This document shows, piece after piece, positions 59,498 through 64,000 of a DNA stretch of 64,000 bases. Numbering within the stretch: the first letter of the stretch is position 1; every line of letters begins with the position of its first letter. The notes under the pieces were generated by a model. The model did no database searches. It was given only the letters and a program-made list of their open reading frames with translations, and had not been told where the DNA came from. The DNA is from Peromyscus leucopus (lineage: Eukaryota > Chordata > Mammalia > Rodentia > Cricetidae), in contig NC_051072.1 of NCBI RefSeq assembly GCF_004664715.2, positions 44,996,142-45,060,141 of the forward strand, given 5' to 3'. Position numbers and translations under genes: made by a program.

Positions 59498-59814
59498 CGT
59501 AAGAATCTTAAACGACTACAGAGGGGCATCAATGGTCACATACTGTAAAGGAGACAAATTTAGTTGCTTTCCCAAATTTACCCTTGATTTTCAGCACTGA
59601 AAATGAATGGTTGGTGGTGCAATATTAAAAACTGTCAACAGAGGGTGCTAGAGAATCCCATCCCCTATCCCTTACCAGCCCTCCACCCCCACCCCCGCCC
59701 CCATTCTGGTGGGCTTCTACTTACTGGGACACTCCTTATGTAATGTCCAGTTTCTTCGGAAGCTCCAGTGCACAAGGTTACATTCCACCATGCTTTAACA
59801 TCATGGGCAGTGTC

Positions 59815-60260
59815 TTTAGTCTAGGGTCCTTTAGAGCATCTCCCACAAGGAAACAAGTCTTGAGCAATATTATCAACCAGCTAGACTTAAGTGACCGGAG
59901 GGCTAATTTTGGTTTTCAATATGACACACCTGGGAAGAGGGAGCCTTAATTAAGGAATTACTTCAACCAGATTGAAACTATGGGCATATTTGTGGGTATT
60001 TTCTTTATTGCTAACTGATAAGGGAGGGCTCAGTCCACTGTGGGCAGTACCATCCCTGGGCAGGTGGGCTTGGGATATGTAAGAAAGGTAGCTGAACCAC
60101 GAGCCTGTGAACAAGCCAGAGTTCCCATGGTTCCTGTCTGCTCCTGCTTGACCTCTGGCTCTGAGTTGCTTCAGTGATGGACTGTGATCCAGACGTGTTT
60201 AAGTCAAGGAAACTCTTCCTCTCCAAGCTGCTGCAGGTCATGGTGTTTGGAATGGCAAAC
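59815..60260 (+). repeat. Interspersed repeat, family unassigned
   Basis: Contains 'tatcaaccagctagacttaa', 'gggctcagtccactgtgggc', 'agtaccatccctgggcaggt' and 'gttgcttcagtgatggactg', which parallel a frequent rodent repeat of the 'tgtcaacttgacacaagc' type. Confidence 0.4.
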
Positions 60261-60534
60261 TGGGACAGTGGCCTAACACTCTGACTGCAGAAGACACATT
60301 CTTTTCAAGTCACAAAGAGCACTCTTCATGACGTGTGCTGAGTCAGAAAACAAGTTTCGGTGAGTTTAAATACTGGCAAACTGCAAGTTCAAGGTGGAAA
60401 ATGCAAGTCCAGTAAACCTTGTGTTTTGTTTGAAATCTCCAACAATGATACAGTGTGTTTTGCTGGAGACCACTGCTTTACTTGTAGAGAAGTTCTTGCT
60501 CTTCTTTGTTTTATATTGATAATTTAAAAAAAAT

Positions 60535-60985
60535 TATGTGGCCAGCTCCACGGTGGCACACACACACACCTTTAATGCCAAGGACTTGGGAGACAGGTGG
60601 AGCACTACGAATTCAAGGCCAGTACCTTGCATTTCAAAAAAATCAATGTTGCATTCCTTTACAAGGAACTTACTTTAAATTTACAGCCCATGTCGTGTGA
60701 GTGGATAGAGGTGCAGAATATAAAATACAGGCCTCAGAGTTTAGAAACACGGCCTTGCTTCCTGATCAGGGGTCAGCCCTTTAACCATTAAATCACCCAT
60801 CCACCCGCCCATCCATCCATGCATTTATTGGAAGAATCTCATGTACCCCACCCTGTGTAGCCTTAACTTGCTTTGTAGTCACGGATGACCTTGAATTTCT
60901 GATCATCCTGCCTTCCCCTCCCCAGTGCTGACATCACAGGTTTATGGCAGTTTCAGGTTTATGGAATCAACACCTGGGCTTTCAA
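60535..60985. mobile_element. B1-like fragments and (CCAT)n
   Basis: 60540-60640 is a B1-like sense fragment, 60797-60820 is (CCAT)n, and 60835-60960 is an eroded antisense B1. Confidence 0.55.
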
Positions 60986-60989
60986 GTAC

Positions 60990-61480
60990 ACAAGGTGAAC
61001 ATTTACCAACATAACTACAACCTCAGCCTACTATTTCTCTTAGACCACCAGTACAAATGTTAATGTGAAAAGGGCAACGAAGTCTTACTAATAGTGTATG
61101 TTTTGATATCTGGGCCCACAGGAACGGACTCCAGGACCATGCATGCACTCTGGATACAGCTGCTCTGGTTGAGAATACAATTGTGCCATCTTAAGGTGCA
61201 AGTTCTCTGTGAACCGTCTGTGGACCGCAAGTGACTTTGTCTAACAGTATACATACGAAGGCCTGCTAGTGAGCCAACTGCATGTTATACACAATGACCG
61301 CAGAGACTCTCATTTACTCATTTAAGGCGCTCGGCACCTCCACACTTGGTGCGGAAATCCCCAAGAATTCTCACAATCAGGGTGCACGCCGGTTTTAAAA
61401 GCAGGTTAAGCGGGGCAGCAGCTTGTATTAATAAAGCGATAGTTTAGACTGTCCAGACGTGATGGCCCTATTCCCCCACT
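60990..61480. other. Upstream flank of Srek1 CpG island
   Basis: No clear repeat; base composition rises toward the CpG island. No ORF of note. Confidence 0.4.
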
Positions 61481-61725
61481 GCAGCCCTGGCCTCCGGATT
61501 CCTCCTCCGTTTTCGGAGCTGACCAGAAAGAGCCGGGCTTCCCACGACGACAGAAGCACAGAGAGGTGGTGATGGCGTTTCGGGGGAGAGGGGGGGACGA
61601 CGACACCACCTCCGCCGCTCGGCCCGCAGCAGCCGGGGTCTAAAGACCCAGGAAGGCTTAGCCACAGCCCACGGGCGACCAGGCCGGGAGGCCCAGGCCG
61701 CCCGGGGACCCGCGGGAGCCGCCGC

Positions 61726-61747
61726 GTTGCCAAGGCGACACTTCCGG
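61726..61747 (+). promoter_or_regulatory. Abutting RFX X-box-like and ETS motifs
   Basis: GTTGCCAAGGCGAC resembles the palindromic RFX site GTTGCCATGGCAAC with three mismatches, and ACTTCCGG is a full ETS core in the reverse sense. Such pairs are typical of CpG-island core promoters, so a transcription start within about 100-200 bases downstream is likely. Confidence 0.5.
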
Positions 61748-61823
61748 CCGGCGCGCGCAGCCCTCCCCTCTTCCTCCTCCCCCCCCCATCACCCCCTCCC
61801 CGCCAGAGCAGGCGAGTCGCGCG

Positions 61824-61862
61824 ATGGGGCGGCTAGACGCGCCCGGCGCCGCCGCGAATTAG
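61824..61862 (+). other. Possible upstream ORF in Srek1 5'UTR
   Basis: ATG at 61824 in a GCGATGG context opens a 12-codon frame (MGRLDAPGAAAN) that stops at TAG 61860-61862, 127 bases before the Srek1 start. It matters only if transcription begins upstream of it. Confidence 0.3.
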
Positions 61863-61988
61863 CCCGCGGGAGCGCGCTCGCGGCCGCGCGCCCTCGCTTC
61901 CCAGGCTCCGTCGCTGACGCGTCGTGGACGTTGGGGGAAGCGGGAAGGCGGCGGCGGCGGCGGCGGCGGCAGCGGCAGCGGGGCCGGG

Positions 61989-62161
61989 ATGAACAGCGGC
62001 GGCGGCGGCGGCGGCGGCTTCGGCCTGGGCTTAGGCTTCGGCCTCTTCCCCACGGCGGTGATTCAGGTGACGAACCTCTCGTCGGCGGTGACCAGCGAGC
62101 AGATGCGGACGCTCTTTTCCTTCCTAGGAGATATCGAGGAGCTGCGGCTCTACCCCCCAGA
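61989..62161 (+). CDS. Srek1: Srek1 first coding exon (gene runs off window)
   Basis: ATG at 61989 (context GGGATGA) opens 57 codons plus two bases, ending at a strong donor gtgagt at 62162. The product starts MNSGGGGGGGFGLGLGFGLF, continues PTAVIQVTNLSSAVTSEQMR and ends TLFSFLGDIEELRLYPP. The part from AVIQVTNL is the beginning of an RNA-recognition motif, with VIQVTNL as RNP2. This matches the N-terminus of the long form of SREK1 (SFRS12, splicing regulatory Glu/Lys-rich protein 1), a nuclear SR-related protein that modulates splice-site choice by binding other SR proteins. The rest of RRM1, RRM2 and the RS/EK-rich tail are downstream of the window. Seven consecutive GGC codons encode the glycine run, longer than in the human protein as I recall it. 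Confidence 0.92.
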
Positions 62162-64000
62162 GTGAGTGCTGGAGCCCGGGCGGGAGGGAGGGCGGGCGGC
62201 GGGGGGGAGGGGCGCGCCGCCATCCAGACCTCGGGCGCCGAGGCCTGGGGGGGGGGAAGGAGGAGGAGAGGGAGAGCGCGGGCGTCACGTGACCGCGGGG
62301 CTCTAACCGAGGCGGCCATGTTTGATGAGGGCACCCGGCCGGTTGCCCGGCTCCCGGCGTCGGGATTTTTGGTTGATTAACCTCTCCGCGCGGTGCCTGC
62401 GAAGGGCTTAGGAGGGGCTTCCCCTTTCGAGCCTCCGGGACTGCGGTTCGTGTCCGGGCTTCGAATTGGGTGCCCCCAGCCCTTTAGGTCGTTCCTCCCC
62501 CCCCCCACCGCCCCCGAACTTAAGATGGCCGCAGGTGGGCCCGCAGCAGCCCTCATGGCAAAGGCTCATAACGTTTTTTGCACTGGGAGAAATCGTGGAG
62601 GACGCCCTGCAACGGCCCAGACCTCTGGGTCTTAGTGTCTGGGTGCTAGGGTTGATCGGAGTGCCGCTGACAGCGTGAAAATCAGGGCTATTTTTTGTTC
62701 TCCGGGGCGATCAGACTATTTACCCTCTTTTTGGTTTTTCTAACCGAGCCCACATCTACGATCTTAAACGATCACGTCAATACCTCCTTTGGGGCAGCAG
62801 CCTGAATTCTCCTCCTAGAAGGTCACACTGGCTCAAACCTTTCAAAAAGTATAAGTCAGTGCAGAAGTATCGTTACTGCGTATATGTGTTTAAGATCCAG
62901 TTCTGAATTGGCGTTTTTATGTCGAGATCGCTTCCCAGGTAGTAGTGTACTTGGAGTGGTAAATTTCCTTATGCAATCAGGAACTCGTAATCAGACAATC
63001 GTAATGGTTTTGCCGTTCTTAACATTCTCGAACTCATAAGCTTTAAGAAAAAGATCACAGTATTTTGTTCTTTTTGCTAAAATCATTTGAAGGAAAAGGG
63101 AAGCTGTTAGTCATGATTTTTTTGGTAAAAGAATTCGGCTTTCATAGTGATGCATATGGGACAATGTTTTTCTCTGCAGTCTCTGAGTATTGGAACCACA
63201 GCATATTGATGTCTTATGCATTTGGATATTTAAAATTAATTTTTTGGGAAATATTTCACGCATCCAGAAAAGTTAAAATAATACATTGAATGCCCATCAA
63301 TATTCCCATCACTCGCATTCATTGATTTGTTGGCACAGTTGGTTATTAAAATTTCATTTGTTCTAGTTGGGCGTGGTGGTGCACACCTTTAATCCCAGCA
63401 TTCTAGAAGCAGAGGCAGGTGGATCGCTTGAGTTCAGGGCCAGCCTGGTCTACAGTGTGAGTTCCGGGACAGCCAGGGCTCTCCATGTACAGGAAAACCC
63501 TATCTTGGAAAACCAAACCAAACCAAAGAACAAGCAACAACAAAAGAGAATTCATTTGTTCTAATAATGCCGTCCCTCTTCCCCCTTTTTCTGGTGTATC
63601 TTCAAGACCACATGATACTTATTTATCTCAGTCTAGAACAGGCCCCTCCCTCACCTTAAAAAAATACTTCGTGAAGTTGAAGTTTTTTGAGGTAGTTTAT
63701 CTTGTAGAACGACATATAGTCAGAGTTTGTACAGGTTACTTCATCATTCTGAGATTCAAGCAGTCTTTTTTTGATAAGAATACTGCATAAGGTTTGATTT
63801 AACTGTGACATTAAAATTTGTGCTATCTTTTTTAGTGTTCGAAGTTGCTTTCAGGTGTCTCTTAAGTACGTAACATTTAGTAATTGAGGAGTGTTCCGAG
63901 GAGGGCTGTGTCCTGAAAGGGTTGGAAGCCAGTCAGGGAAATACTCTGTCATTGAACTCTTGTAAACTAACGTTAGGATGGTAGAGTATCTGAAGAAGTA
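62162..64000 (+). other. Srek1: Start of Srek1 intron 1
   Basis: The intron begins with gtgagtgctgg and still lies in the CpG island to about 62.5 kb. It then becomes AT-rich and holds one full B1 element at 63366-63550. No second exon of Srek1 is recognisable before the window ends. Confidence 0.75.
63366..63550 (+). mobile_element. B1 SINE in Srek1 intron 1 with 13-bp TSD
   Basis: Perfect flanking repeats TTCATTTGTTCTA (63353-63365 and 63551-63563). Confidence 0.92.

Larger units (their letters stand above)
61560..62480. promoter_or_regulatory. Srek1: CpG island promoter of Srek1
   Basis: This stretch is strongly GC-rich and dense in CpG, in sharp contrast to the AT-rich flanks. It surrounds the first coding exon of Srek1. 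No TATA box is seen. Promoter-type motifs cluster just upstream: GTTGCCAAGGCGAC (RFX X-box-like, 61726-61739) directly followed by ACTTCCGG (ETS/GABP type, 61740-61747). GTCACGTGAC (USF/E-box palindrome, 62284-62293) and AAGATGGCCGC (YY1-like, 62522-62532) lie downstream. The start site is probably between about 61.75 and 61.95 kb (inference). Confidence 0.85.

Noticed and set aside
61727..62380. 217-residue plus-strand and 181-residue minus-strand open frames across the CpG island
   Set aside because: GC-rich DNA lacks stop codons by chance. The real coding frame here is the Srek1 exon in another frame, with the family sequence and a gtgagt donor.

Overview
This is mammalian, specifically rodent, nuclear DNA. 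Small spliced exons sit in long AT-rich introns, there is one GC-rich CpG-island promoter, and B1, B2/B3, ID and B4-like SINEs, MaLR (MT-type) LTRs, Lx-like L1 fragments and class-II ERV LTRs are dense. Many B1 copies carry a distal arm reading like 'aaaggcacaaagctacacag', and there are several copies of a ~290-410 bp LTR family with 6-bp target duplications. From memory both features suit a cricetid (vole, hamster or deer-mouse group) better than house mouse or rat. The species is an inference.

Region 1 (1 to about 28.5 kb, + strand) is the 3' half of Erbin (Erbb2ip), a LAP-family scaffold protein that binds ERBB2 through a C-terminal PDZ domain. Ten coding exons can be placed with splice sites and compatible phases (1052-1228, 3502-3616, 5501-5684, 9905-11432, 17368-17511, 19520-19636, 22062-22268, 23608-23700, 24136-24210, 26306-26413). 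They encode 915 codons if all are used, or 828 if the two symmetric exons at 17.4 and 19.5 kb are skipped. The N-terminal leucine-rich-repeat half lies upstream of the window. The last three exons encode the PDZ domain. The 3'UTR begins at 26414 and is followed by a long SINE-free stretch.

Region 2 (about 29 to 61.4 kb) is intergenic and built mostly from transposons: solo LTRs, MT-type MaLR LTRs with internal sequence, a 5'-inverted (twin-primed) L1 of about 3.6 kb, and a compact two-LTR ERV of 1,726 bp on the minus strand with identifiable primer-binding site, polypurine tract and 6-bp target duplication. It also holds a CCATCCCTCTGTCCCCT-type minisatellite and many microsatellites. I see no convincing protein-coding gene here.

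Region 3 (about 61.5 kb to the end, + strand) is the CpG-island promoter, first coding exon (61989-62161) and start of intron 1 of Srek1, an SR-related splicing regulator. The first exon encodes a glycine-rich leader and the start of an RRM. The order Erbin then Srek1, both on the same strand, matches the mammalian arrangement as I recall it.

No operon, CRISPR array or other prokaryotic-style system is present. The most interesting items are the deletion-derived ERV nested in a MaLR LTR, the L1 inversion, the inverted pair of B2 SINEs inside Erbin, the frame-preserving alternative exons and acceptor of Erbin, and a U6 snRNA pseudogene.
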